From Macrobrachium rosenbergii (lineage: Eukaryota > Arthropoda > Malacostraca > Decapoda > Palaemonidae), in assembly GCF_040412425.1 (NCBI RefSeq), contig NC_089743.1:81226971-81290970 (forward strand): a stretch of DNA of 64,000 nucleotides. Reading direction: 5' to 3'. Position numbers and translations under genes: made by a program. Shown one piece after another: positions 12,801 through 24,145 of the stretch. Position 1 is the stretch's first letter, and every line of letters starts with the position of its first letter. The notes under the pieces are model-generated. The model searched no databases. It was given only the letters and a program-made list of their open reading frames with translations, and was not told where the DNA came from.

Positions 12801-15260
12801 GCTAAACAGTAAACTAAGTGCTCATTTGGCCAATCAGCTATCACATAAGTCAAAAACACTACAGATAGCACATGATTTTCCTTAAAACATAAGATCAAAG
12901 AGTTAAGTAAAAAGTATGAAACAAAAGAAGGCTCCTTCGCGACATATTTTCATTTAGTGAAATTGCTAAAAGCACTACAATCCGACGATATAATAAAAAT
13001 TACCCGGGGTATAATTAATATAATATTGATATTTTACCCATTACAGTTTAATCAAGGCTAATGACCAAATGAGAATCTTCCCTATAATTTCTGTTTTCTC
13101 ATCAACATTTTTGGAAAAAATGATATGCAAATAAGTTCCGAATACCAAAAGGGTTTTTTTTACATATCAGCAACAGGGGTTGGGATTCTTCATTTTTTTT
13201 TTATCACTTGCAGTTATTCCAATGTACAGAACTTCTCTGTCCTGGTTTGCCACCTAAACCTGAAGTTAACATTTTTCATTCACCATTAAGTAAACACTGA
13301 TTGTGCATTTTATGAAGCTTGTCTATAAAAAGTAGTATTTTAAAAAGAAAATTATTGTAATTTTTAAGTGAAAATAAAACTGGCAAAGGACATTCTAAAG
13401 CTACCATTTTCGAACCTTTCTGGGTGTAATGTACAGTCCTGAGGTAAAGCTTCATCTTCAATTTGTTTACTCTGTCATCAACATCCTGCTCAGTCTATGT
13501 TTGACAGTGAGATGATCTGTTAAAAGTGAGTATAAATGTACCAATTCTCATACACATACAAAAACACACCTTAGTGAAGTCTGACTTTAGTTTGTTCTAA
13601 AATCTGTGAGCTTTTAACAAACCCACTTTAACCAAATTGGATGTGTAAAACTGCATGCTGATAAGTGCAAGGGAAACCTTATGCTTATTCCTAAAACTAT
13701 TAATAATTTTTTCAGTACTAAATCTCCCAATTCCACACAATCATACAAAAAAATACAAAATTATTTTCCTATTAAAAAAATAATTATTAAAGGAACAAAC
13801 TTAAGGAGCAGAACCACATTAATTTGACTTTGTATTAACAACTGAATACCAAATTCCCCTGATGCCTATGTTGATCCAACTTTCTATAAAAATATGAGAA
13901 TAACATCAGACATAATCAGAGACAAAGCTATGACAAAATATACAATATTATGAAAAAATGAGCAGTAAAAAAAAAAAAGTGTAAGAGTACACCTCATCTA
14001 CTTTCCTCGATACCTTGACTATTTGTTGACTAACTTCTTAAAATTTCTATTCTTTATAAAGCTTACAAATTTCAAAACACTTAGCAGCTACTTAATTTGC
14101 AGCTTATGGTAAAACCAAAAACTTATTTTCACAAAGTTCTAATGATATAACTGCTGTTATAGGCCCACTGCCACCCAGAAAATAATCATGCATTGTAAAT
14201 AGAGGTAGAATGTGATATCAATAGATCTGTCCCATGCAGAGAATTTTTCAAACATTTCACTATGATACTCAGGAGCATATTTGCAATACCTTTCCTTCTG
14301 CAACAGAAACCAATAGGAGATTCCTTCATCTGTGCATTGTCATTGTAAAAAAAAGCTATTACAGTAATAATGCTGTATTGTTTACAGTCATGCAAATACA
14401 CAAACAGGTACTCACTATGAACCTACATTCTTTTAACACTGCCCTCTTTTTCATCTAACCATATCCTGAATTAAAATCTTGATAGTGTAAATACCAGGTG
14501 ACAAGTGCTGGAAACTTTCAACCATTCATGGATTCCATTGCTACTAAAACAAAGGATGTCAAGTATTGTATGTCGAGAAAAAGAAAAAGTATGATGCAGG
14601 AATTTCAATTTTCCATTATCACTTCAGGATGTCAAGTGAAAAGTCTCCAGCTGCATTACCAGGAGGGAATGCTTCCCTTTCAATCACAAAGCCTATGAAC
14701 ATTTAATGGAGGGAGGTCGTAAGACGTGTCTCCTTTATTCAATGCATATTTAGTGACCAAGTCACTTTACACCCTGAACAGACCCAAGTCGAGGGTCATT
14801 AATGAACTGAAAACGTTGTTGAACTACAGTTCCTTATGAAGATATTTGTGACACTTTGTATTAAAGCTGCACTGGTGCATGCAATACATGGCTGAAACCT
14901 TGACTATGACATCCTTACCATGGGAAAGGGCACATCAACTATAATTTTTTTTTTTGTATATTTTTTCTTTCCATATTCATCTGGATACAATGGTAATACC
15001 GGGTAATATGAACTAGAGCTTCTTGAAATTATAACACTGAATCAGAGTACTTCGGCTATAAATGATAATTCTCAACATTTTTGTGTGGACTAATGACAAT
15101 AATAAATTCAGTTACTCAACTGGCGTACGTTATAAAAAAAGGAAAAAAAAAGAAGAAAATATACAAGACAATACAGTCCTAATGAATATATCATTATATT
15201 TTGGTTGGTCTAATATACACACAAAGCCTTTAATGTAATTACATATGCAAAAGAAAAACT
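6900..15260. other. No gene identified; AT-rich with trinucleotide runs
   Basis: No ORF has a recognisable domain. Visible simple sequence includes ATT/ATC runs near 10264-10312 and an ACT then AAT run at about 10622-10688. A CCAAT-like string and TATAAATA lie close together near 9070-9095, with no downstream gene to support a promoter. The end nearest 15.3 kb may be downstream flank or 3' UTR of the INO80D-like gene. Confidence 0.5.
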
Positions 15261-15265
15261 TTTAC

Positions 15266-15271
15266 TTTATT
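15266..15271 (-). promoter_or_regulatory. Candidate polyadenylation signal AATAAA of the INO80D-like gene
   Basis: AATAAA on the minus strand, about 185 bases past the stop codon of the terminal exon. It is the nearest canonical hexamer, but such hexamers are frequent in AT-rich DNA; another lies at 14734-14739. Confidence 0.3.
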
Positions 15272-15455
15272 ATTAAGGTTTCAATCAAATCCCTTTCCTG
15301 GCAGGTATTTACTTTTTTGTTTTTCCACTGATATGAAACATGCTAAATATCCAGCCAGTACCCCTCTTTACACATACACTTTCATGCTTTAACAGTCACA
15401 ATGCAGTCAAAATTGCAACTGACAGCAACACAACAACTGCTCTCAAGGAGACACT

Positions 15456-16030
15456 TCACTTTAATGGAGAAATAGTGGCAGTGTCAGTAACGAGTCCAGG
15501 ACGTTGATTCAATAAATTCCCCTTACACTCTGCTATTGGAGTTTCTGATTCACAAAATTCAGTCTGGCCAGTAGCATCGCTAGTCTGAGACATGAGCGAA
15601 CTGTCACTCACATCTACTACAGAACACCCACCTCCCACCTCAGTGGTGGGAAATGAATGGCCGGCACTCAAATCAAACTCAGCTAAATTAATGTTATTTT
15701 CTTGAACAATATTGGAGAGGGCTTGTGATATAGTATTAAGTTCTTGTTGATTAAATGAGGAGGAAATGATAGAGTCAATAGGGATGTTGCCTGCAACAAG
15801 CTCATTTAAGGTTGACTCATCTAAGCTAAGTGTAGTGCCTTCTTCTGTCAGAGGTGGAGTAGCTGAGGTGGTAATGGTTGTAGCCGATGCTGCTATAAGA
15901 GCTGGATTAGCAGCTGAGGGACGAACAGAGTGGGGTGGACAGTGACGCCGCACATCATCATCTCCCTCTCTATGACCTTCCAAGTCCTCTTTCTCATCAG
16001 AATGACCATCAAACTCTCCACTCTTCCCTT
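15456..16030 (-). CDS. INO80D: INO80D-like, terminal coding exon
   Basis: The last coding exon of the INO80 complex subunit D-like gene. The acceptor is a T-run followed by GGCAG at 16031. The exon begins with two bases that complete the codon opened by the exon at 21604, and runs 190 codons to a stop at 15456-15458. The encoded tail is acidic and Ser/Thr-rich. It begins EGKSGEFDGHSDEKEDL, has a segment LDESTLNELVAGNIPIDSI, then a hydrophobic-patterned stretch around SFNQQELNTISQAL. There is no enzymatic domain. Human INO80D also has a long disordered acidic C-terminus, so the position fits, but this exon is assigned by splice phase and context more than by similarity. Its neighbour across the 5.6 kb intron is the exon at 21604-21756. 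Confidence 0.8.
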
Positions 16031-16751
16031 CTGCCAAAAAAAAAAAAATCACATACTGACTGGATAAATAATCTAAAATCAGTAACATTCTTAAATTCCA
16101 CAATAATCTAAGTGTATTTAAATGTCTAAACTTTAATCTAAAAAATAATCTACCTTGATTTTGAATTATTCACTAAATGGTAGTTATTCAATACCATTAA
16201 AATTATCACCTCTCACAAGGACAGTTAACAGTAGTTGCACTAAATCTTCACTGGAAAACTTTACAGAAAAACCTAATCCAAATACTTTTCATCCAACTTT
16301 ACAGATTAGCAAATGGTTTTGCTGCATATTTTTACAAATGAGCCAACCTATTTCAAAATTTTTTTTATCTAATCATAGAAACACATCTGTAAAATTCAGT
16401 AAGATTAAATAAAAACCAAATACTGATTAACTAAATTAAACTCAGAAAGTTTAAAATAAAACTTGCTTCCTGTGTCTTACCTACACAGTGCTGGATGCCA
16501 TATATTAAAAAACTTGTTACAGTACTAACAATAAGCATTCAGACCATTAAAATCTACTGAAAATTGAATATAACACAATTACTTTAACACATATATTAGG
16601 ATCACTTTGCTAACATCTGATCAACTGATTTAGTCATACAATTCTCATTATGAAAACATTAATGAAATTATAAAATTGTTTCATTACAATTTTAACAATT
16701 CTATAACCTTGAAATATAAAAGAATTACTGCACAGAACAGTATTCTCTTAA

Positions 16752-18121
16752 CCCTTTCACTTACTGATGTCTGACATAAATGTCATCCAAATTTAAGTCC
16801 TTTTGCATTTTGATGACTTACAGAAACTTAAAAGTAAATAAATAAATAAATGAAGGTTGCATAAACCAGCACACACGATGAGGATCACTTTCAGGGAGTG
16901 TGCTTGATAATTTTTATACATATAGAATATTATGTCGATTTGTTTTGTATAGTTTTAGATTTTAATCCTATAATTACATCATCTTCTTTATGGAAAATGT
17001 GAAGTGACTTCGTCATTCACTTTTTCATAATTTTCCTTGCTATAATTATAACTTTTGCATCAATAAATCTACATAATTTATCTGGGTAATCTATCTTTAT
17101 CACAAAGAGGCTTTTTGGCAATTATTTTTTTTTGGGGGGGAAAGTGCAAAGTTTTCTTGTTTCTTGTAATTTCTACTCATTGTTCCACCTACATAAAATT
17201 ATTTCGGGTGCCTTTTTTATGCTATTGTACAGAGCAATCATTCAGCTGCAAAATGTTAGAGCTACATGTCTGTGAACAAATGAACGAAAAAAGTAAAAGG
17301 AATTTTTTGCGCATAATGCGTGAGGGACTATCACTTTTACGGACAATGCAACGCTACTTCGTCAATTTTTTATATTTTCCTTGCTATAATTACAACTTTT
17401 TGGTATTTCAATATCTATGTGATTTCCTCGATATACTATGTATTTACAACAATGGCTTTATCCTAAATATTTACCTTGGCAAATTATTTTTTGGGGAAAG
17501 AGCAAAATTTTAACATACTGGTAATTTCTACTCTTTATTTCATCTGCACCAAGTTATTTTTGGGAGATTTTTTATGCCATTGTATAAGGCAATCATTCAG
17601 CTGCAAAATTAAACAAAACTGAGCAGTCTACCATGAAAACTGTCAAGTTACATATTTTTTAACAAAAAAGACAAAACATTTTTTGCGCGTATCATGTGGG
17701 TGACTGGCACTTTTCTTACGGAAAACATTTTTTCATATTTTCCTTGCTATAATTACAACTTTTTAAACTGCAATAACTAGGTAATTTACTGGGTGTTCTA
17801 TGGATAAAAAGCAGACTTTATCACAAACAGTTTATCTTTGGTAAATTTTTTGGGGCGGACAATTCCAAAATTTTCTTATATCTTGTCATTGCTACTCATT
17901 ATTCAACCTGCACAAAAATGATTTTGGGGAGGATTTTTTCTGCCATTATACAGAAAAATTGTTCAGGTGAAAAATGAAACAAAATTGAGCAGCTTACCTT
18001 GAAAATTGTCAGAGCTACTCATCTTTGAACACAAAAAAGTTTAAACATTTATGTGCCTACCGTTTGAGTCACTGCCACTTACCACAGACATAATTGTTTA
18101 TAAGAGTCATAAGCGAAAGGG
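16752..18121. mobile_element. Non-autonomous element with piggyBac-like termini and about three internal tandem repeats
   Basis: The left end is TTAA (16748-16751) then CCCTTTCACTTACTG. The right end, at 18121, reads as the inverse CCCTTTCGCTTATG. The right flank is AAGT, so the TTAA duplication is not intact. Inside are roughly three tandem copies of 350-360 bases, marked by TTTTCCTTGCTATAATTA near 17029, 17375 and 17739. There is no transposase. The 132-codon ORF at 17115-17513 lies within the repeats and is very unlikely to be a gene. Assignment to piggyBac rests on the CCC terminus and the one TTAA. Confidence 0.55.
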
Positions 18122-18433
18122 AAGTGTAATAATAGTTAGTTAGTTTTGTACACAGCCTATGCATCCTTAGGGAAGACTAAGTGTTTAGGTGTTTTAGAAC
18201 TAAGTAGATGAGTTTGACAATTTTTTGTGAAATGTGTTAAAACTATAAGATTCTTTTAAATTATACCTTAATAACTACTGAACTTCCTATTCTTAAACTG
18301 TGTTCAGTGAAATTAAGTTAAGAACTTATTTTTTAATGCAATAAATACATCAATACTATTTTTTAAGGCAAAAAATACATCAATACTATAACATCAACTT
18401 AAACATGATAAAATCCATCAAAACAATTCAATA

Positions 18434-18691
18434 CAGGCAGTCACCGGTTATCAGTGGGCTCGGTTATCAGCGATCCAGTTTTACAGTGCTTGTCTAGCAA
18501 TGAAAATCGGCAATTTTTGGTGCTGAAAATCACCTATTTCTACTTATCGGCACCGATACATACCTAATAGAGGTGCCGATATCCGGTTATCGGAGCCGAT
18601 AAGTGCTGAAAATCACCGATTTTCGGTTATTAGCGATTTTCGCTTACCGTCACATTGTCAGAACAGAACGCCCACTGATAACCGGGGACTG
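18434..18691. mobile_element. Pogo/Tigger-like MITE with TA target duplication
   Basis: A 258-base element with terminal inverted repeats: CAGGCAGTCACCGGTTATCA at the left and the inverse of CAGTCCCCGGTTATCAGTGG at the right. TA lies directly outside both ends (18432-18433 and 18692-18693). The CAG start, the TTATC core and the TA duplication match Tigger/pogo-type elements. There is no ORF. Relatives lie at 31115 and 60416. Confidence 0.75.
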
Positions 18692-19263
18692 TACAGGTGA
18701 AATAAATGAAAATTAAAATACTAGTCAAATACCCAGGCCTATTGCCTCTTAGCTTCTTTATTCAACCTGTATTAAATAACTGCTTAATAACATAAATGAA
18801 TAAAACATTAAAATGCAATGAAAATATAATGCAATAAATAAATCTTTAACACAAAATGCAATTAGCATAATAAAAACTTACTGAATAATTGCTGAAAGAT
18901 AATGAGATTGTTTATATTCAACCAGCTGATTTTGCCCTAAGGTTAAAGATGAAAAACATTACATTTCACCTAATTTCATACCATTCTGGTAATGCAAAAC
19001 CCCTTTTACAGGCAAACTTAGGCTAGCTTGGGTTAGGGTAGGCATACTGCACTGGTAAAACACAAAAATGTCATGGTTCTTTTATTTCATAAACATCTTT
19101 AGATTGTATTATAATCCTTCAGAAAAGCAAAAACATTTTGGTAACACTTGGTATCTTAATCAGCAACCCTGGGCTAGCTTTTATGAAATAGTTCCATTTA
19201 CTCCAAACAACTGGCAATTCTGCACAAATTTTCCTTCCAATCAGTCCAGATAATTGGGGTTTT

Positions 19264-19303
19264 ATTAATTATTATTATTATTATTATTATTATCATTATT
19301 ATA
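19264..19303. repeat. (ATT)n microsatellite
   Basis: A run of ATT units with one ATC interruption that ends directly at the TTAA flank of the next element. Confidence 0.9.
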
Positions 19304-19307
19304 TTAA

Positions 19308-21374
19308 CCCTTAAACGCCTATTGGGCGTATCGTAAATCCGACTAAAATTGTCTGTTGGGTGCGAGTGGGCCGATACCGACATCTTTCGACTACAAAATT
19401 TCATCTACTGTCAACTGACTCGTAAAGTAGTCGAAAACAATTATGAAAGCTAAAATACTTACACATTCTAGTAATATTCAATCATGTACCTTCATTTTTA
19501 ACAAATTGGAAATTTTCCTTTTAATATTTCGATTTATGGTGAATTTTTGAAAAAATTTTCTTACCTTACGTTAACTCAGCGAGAAAAATTTCATAAATTC
19601 TTTCGTCATTTTGTCGTAATTTTTGCACTGTTCTATATTAGCCATTACATAAAGTTTATATATGAAAATGTAATGCATTTCATGTACAATACAGAAATAC
19701 AACCCATGGTTGTAACTTTTATCAGTTTGGAAATATTTTCATATAACCCACGATAACTGCAAAATTTCAACTCGTCAACTTTGACTCGACGAAATGGTCA
19801 AAACCTAATTTTGCAACAATTGGAAGTCTCACAATATTTCCATTTATGGTGAATTTTTAAAAAACTTTTTCCTTACGTCCGCGCCACAGAAATTCTTTCA
19901 CGTTGTCGCAATGTTTGCACTGTTTTATATTACGCTCGTTACATAAATTTTATATATGGAAATGTGCGCAATTTCATGTAGAATACAACAGAAAATAACT
20001 CATGGTTGTAGCTTTTATCAGTTTTGAAATATTTTCATATAAATCACGATAACTGCCAAAATTTCAAGCCGTCAACTTTAACTTTCGACCGAAATGGTCA
20101 AAAATCCAATTATAAGCCAAAACTCTTACATTCTAGTAATATTCAATCATGTACCTTCATTTTACCAACAAACTGGAAGTCTCTAGCACAATATTTCGAT
20201 TTATGGTGAATTTCTGAAAAAAAAATTTTCCTTCGCTCTCGTGGGTAACTCTGCCGAACATCTCAGAAGAAATTTAGTCATGTTGTCGTAATGTTTGCAT
20301 CGTTTACATTAGTCGTTACATAAACTTTTATATATGAAAATATGCGCAATTTCATGTAAGAATACAACAGAAAATAGCTCATGGTTGTAAGCTTTTATCA
20401 GTTTGAAATATTTTCACATAAATCACGATAACTGCCAAAATTTCAACCTTGGTCAACTTAACTCGACGAAATGGTAAAAAACGCAATTGTAAGCTAAAAC
20501 TCTTACATTCTAGTAATATTCAATCATTTAACTTCATTTTGCAATAAATTGAAAGTCTCTAGCACAATATTTCGATTTATGGTGAATTTAAAAAAAAAAA
20601 ATTTTCCTTACGTCTGGGCGCTAACTCAGCCTAATCTCAGAAATTCTTTCGTCTACGTTTAATATTTGCACTGTTTTATATTAGTCGTTACATAAAAGTT
20701 TTATATATGAAATGTGTTGCAATTTCATGTACAATACAACAAAAAATAACTCATGGTTGTAGCTTTTATCAGTTTTGAAATATTTCCATAAAATCACGAT
20801 AAATAGAAAAATTCGACTTTCGTCAACTTTTAACTTGACCGGAAATGGTTGAAAACCGCAATTATGCTAAAACACAACTGCAATTGTAAGCTAAAACACT
20901 TACAGTCTAGTAATATTCAATCAATTAGCTTCATTTTTCAACAAACGGGAAGTCTCTAGTACAATATTTCGATTTATGGTGAATTTTTTAAAAAACATTT
21001 TATTATGTCCAGCGTTTAATTCATACATCATTTGTGATAATATTTTCTCTGTATTGCTTTGATCGCTTTAAAATTTGTTATATACCAAAATCATCGCAAT
21101 TTAGTGTACAATACAACTAAAAAAATTAACTCATTAGCTTTAACGTTTTGCTTACAGCGCGATTTGTATACAATTATATACGAAGTTTTTTTTCGCTGTC
21201 ATATATTCCAATATTTATATATGATAATGCTATTTTTTTCATTTCTGATGGTTGCATACTAAACTTCGGCAATGACAGTGATTTTGAAAACACTTTTTTC
21301 CGCTGACGCTAACTCACCGAACGCCGCCGGCATACGGGAGACGTTTTTGTAAATAGGGCTTCGGCGTTAAAGGG
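19308..21374. mobile_element. Non-autonomous piggyBac-like element with exact TTAA duplication and five internal tandem repeats
   Basis: The element is bounded by TTAA at 19304-19307 and 21375-21378. Its ends are CCCTTAAACGCC and GGCGTTAAAGGG, an inverted repeat with one mismatch. Those termini and the TTAA target are characteristic of piggyBac-type DNA transposons. The interior holds five diverged tandem copies of about 310-400 bases, marked by GATTTATGGTGAATTT (CATTTATGG in the second) near 19531, 19841, 20198, 20574 and 20971. Spacing grows steadily from left to right. There is no transposase ORF; the small ORFs are part of the repeat. The terminal segments outside the repeats are GC-richer, for example the block near 21320. 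Confidence 0.75.
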
Positions 21375-21603
21375 TTAAACAGTTAATACTCATTTTATGT
21401 CACATATTAGTGATGCATAATTAAACATGGAAAGCTAGCATCTTCTCAGGGAAATCTAAAATCAATTACAGCAACAAAAAATTATACACTGACAGAGTAT
21501 AAAGAAAATAACCATTTTGAAATATATTGGATGCACTTGTCCATATCATCTTCCATTATCCTGTGGATACAACTAGAACATCAAAAGACAACAAAACACA
21601 AAC

Positions 21604-21756
21604 CTGGAGCATCAAAGAGCTGGTTTAATTCATGATCTGGGATACGATTCAATACATCCTGAAGGTCTCTTGGGTCAAGCAATCGGGATGCAGCATCTAA
21701 ACTCATGCCTTCCATGTCATCTTCTAACTCGCTTTCTTCTGCTTCAGCCAGAGAAT
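21604..21756 (-). CDS. INO80D: INO80D-like, acidic internal exon
   Basis: An internal exon of 153 bases with acceptor TATATTCAG and donor CCAG/GTTTGT. It enters with two bases and leaves with one, matching both neighbours. The peptide is strongly acidic (AEAEESELEDDMEG), followed by DPRDLQDVLNRIPDHEL. Human INO80D has a comparable acidic, Leu/Asp-patterned stretch after its basic region (DFSDVLPRLPDDLQDFDFF), so this aligns both in order and in character. It probably serves protein contacts within the INO80 complex; that role is inference. Confidence 0.85.
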
Positions 21757-22200
21757 CTGAATATAAGTAACCAGTATTCACTTCAAAATGTCAAAATCAA
21801 AATATGTACTAAAACTATCTATATATGCTAAATCCTCATTTACAAGTACCAAATAAATGGAGGCCTAAACAAACCTTATCATCAGCAGATTTATCTTAAT
21901 GGGGTTACATGAGTAATGAGTTATCTCTCTCCACCCTCTTCTGACCCTGGCATTTACTGTCAGAATTTTGTTGAACACAACAGTCACAACAATCCACTTA
22001 TATAAGGAACTGACATCAACTGTTGATTTGTCATTGGCCCATTTCAAGTTCTGCAACCCATCATTGGCCTACTTTGAGTTCTGCAACCCAACAGATTGGG
22101 TTAAAGAGGCTTATAAAAATTACCATAAACTCTTCAGGAATCTTTGTATTTTCTTTTAGTTTTACCAATCATTATACAATTCTAAAGTAGTGCTAATATA

Positions 22201-22337
22201 GGTGTTGTCGATGCACCGTACTTACATTTGCAGCTTTCTTGTATTGTTAAAGACCCTCTTCTCAACGGTGTCGATGTAAAAATTAGTGAAGAGAACTCCT
22301 AGGGGAGAACCCATGACTACGCCGTTGATTTAGATGT
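22201..22337 (-). pseudogene. Penelope-like reverse transcriptase fragment, inverted relative to the main copy
   Basis: The minus strand encodes a broken version of the motif B to motif C part of a Penelope-like reverse transcriptase (INGVVMGSPLGVLFTNFYI, then CIDNT), interrupted by stops. It corresponds to plus-strand positions 22748-22884 of the adjoining element, so the two form an inverted repeat about 400 bases apart. It carries the same Asn in place of the second motif C Asp as the main copy. Confidence 0.75.
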
Positions 22338-22350
22338 ACCAACGATAGTG

Positions 22351-23235
22351 GGCGAGTACGACCTTGGCTACATATATGGGAATGTGAAGACACACAAGCA
22401 AGGCAACCCTCTGTGTCCCATTATTAGCCAGATCCCAGCTCCGACTTACCAGCTAGCCAAGAGCCTCAACACCATCCTCACTCCTTATGTCCCTGGTGAT
22501 GACAGCTTGAAGTCCTCCGCAGAGTTCCTGGAAGCCCTTAGAGCGACGGCCCCCCGGAGGAATCACTACTTCAACGGATGTGGAGTCCTTCTGCACGGAC
22601 GTTCCTGTTAACGAAACAATCCAAATAATTTTGGATTGTGTATATAGGGACCCCACTACTCCATCACTGAACATTGCCAAGCACACCCTCCATGCCCTCC
22701 TGGAGGTATGTACCAAAAAGGCCCCTTTCTCCACCCACAGAGGCCATATGTACACCCAAATCAACGGCGCAGCAATGGGTTCTTTCCTAGGGGTCCTCTT
22801 TGCGAATTTTTACATGGGCACCGTCAAGAGGGTCTTTAACAATATAAGAAGGCTGCAAATATGTGTATGGTACATCGACAACACCTTCGTCAACGCTAAA
22901 ACAAGTGAAGAAATAGAGAGCTGAGGCATCCCTTCCACATCCACAGCTGTCTCAACTTCACAACTGAATACAGCTACGATCATCACCTCCCTTTCCTTGA
23001 CGTCCTCATCGGGCAACAGGAGGAATGCTTCATCACGAAGGTGTACACGAAACCTATGAACATGGGCATGTGTCTTAATGGAGAAATTGAGTGCCCAGGA
23101 GATATATGCAATCTGCCATCCATGCCTTCATCAGAAGAGCTCTCTTGCGCTGCTCCTCCTGCACTGACACCCATGGAGAGCTGGAACGTGCTGCCCAAAT
23201 TCTCATCAATAATGGACACACAAATCCTGAAGTAG
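22351..23235 (+). pseudogene. Penelope-like reverse transcriptase, frameshifted
   Basis: The fingers-type segment reads YGNVKTHKQGNPLCPIIS and continues to a conserved PTYQLAKSLN. Motif A is recognisable as TDVESFCTDVP in the next frame. Motif B is INGAAMGSFLGVLFANFYM. Motif C is WYIDNTFV, where a working enzyme of this class would have YIDD, so a metal-binding Asp is replaced by Asn. The thumb region follows with LPFLDVLI and a further frameshift near 23100. Frameshifts plus the motif C change make activity very unlikely. Confidence 0.8.
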
Positions 23236-23493
23236 ACAAGTGCATTAGAGGAGCCGTGAACAGATGGTACCATCAGGAACTTCGACCCGACACCTCTGAT
23301 AACATCAAACTTTTCTACCAAGGAAAATTCATAAAGGATATAAAGAAAATGAACGCGCCCTCAGGACCATCATTGAAGGTAACATCGGCCCGTCTGATCC
23401 CAAGAAGATTAAACTTGTCACATTCTACAGGAATAAGAAAACCAGCAGCCTGGTGATAAGAAATAGCCAGGCCTCTCACCAAAGCAGGATCCC

Positions 23494-23757
23494 TTGAAGA
23501 AAACCAACGTAGTCTACCAATACAAATGCCCCGTCTCTTACATTGGTATGACTACCATGTGCCTCTCCAAGAGGATCTCCTGTCATGCCCAGGAGGGCGC
23601 CATATTTAATCATGCCAGGACTGCCCATAACCTGAGAATAAAAAGGAATGACATTATCCATAACACATGGATATATCAATCGACTGACCATTACCACCTA
23701 TGCCTCCTGGAAGTCCTACACATAGGGAGAGAGAAGCTGAGTCTCAATACCACATAG
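23494..23757 (+). pseudogene. GIY-YIG endonuclease domain of the Penelope-like element
   Basis: The reading frame contains KKTNVVYQYKCPVSYIGMTT, with the VYxYxCP and YIG elements of the Penelope-type GIY-YIG nuclease. It continues with LSKRISCHAQEGAI and a late LLEVLHI that supplies the expected Glu. In the element's life cycle this nuclease would nick target DNA for integration. The domain follows the reverse transcriptase after a frameshift and ends in a TAG at 23755-23757. This is the best-preserved part of the element. Confidence 0.75.
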
Positions 23758-24000
23758 GAGACCTTCCTCCTCCTGACGTCGGCACGAAGGGTGGCACCCA
23801 CTGGCACCCCAGATGAGCGAACCAATCAAGAACGTCCGTCTGCAGGCAGCAACCCTCCTAATAATAAACTCTCTAACATGCACTCCAGCGTACGCACGCA
23901 AGAGCACACACAACCATCACTGCGTGAGAGGAGACTTCGCCCGAGGAGAATCACCTCAGGTAGCCAATGAAAATTCGACCTGATCCAAGACCCCTATATA

Positions 24001-24145
24001 CAGTAAACCCCCCATATTTGCAGGGGACGCATACCAAACCCCCCCCTCTAATAGCTAACACCTGCGAATACTTAGAACACTTCTAAAAACATTTAGAACT
24101 ATCTATTTTAAAAGTTCAAACATAAAAAAACTAAAAATGCTTATA
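24001..24145. mobile_element. Terminal fragment of a pogo-like element (CAGTAAACCCCCC terminus)
   Basis: Starts CAGTAAACCCCCCATATTTG directly after TA. The sequence resembles the MITE at 41938 for about 140 bases, including the tract around AATAGCT and the segment near AACTATCTATTTTAAAA. The matching right end was not found; a second element begins at 24146. Confidence 0.5.

Larger units (their letters stand above)
22338..24000 (+). mobile_element. Degenerate Penelope-like retroelement (reverse transcriptase plus GIY-YIG)
   Basis: Reverse transcriptase sequence comes first, then a GIY-YIG endonuclease, the order of endonuclease-bearing Penelope-like elements. Several frameshifts and stops break it into pieces (22348-22611, 22580-22924, 22924-23235, 23091-23456, 23494-23757). 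GC content is above that of the surrounding intron. The 3' limit is set at the TA next to the pogo-like terminus at 24001. It is intronic and in opposite sense to the INO80D-like gene. No terminal repeat could be defined beyond the inverted fragment at 22201. Confidence 0.8.

Noticed and set aside
17115..17513. A 132-codon plus-strand ORF
   Set aside because: It lies wholly within the tandem repeats of the 16752-18121 element, has low-complexity Phe/Leu/Tyr-rich sequence and no domain.
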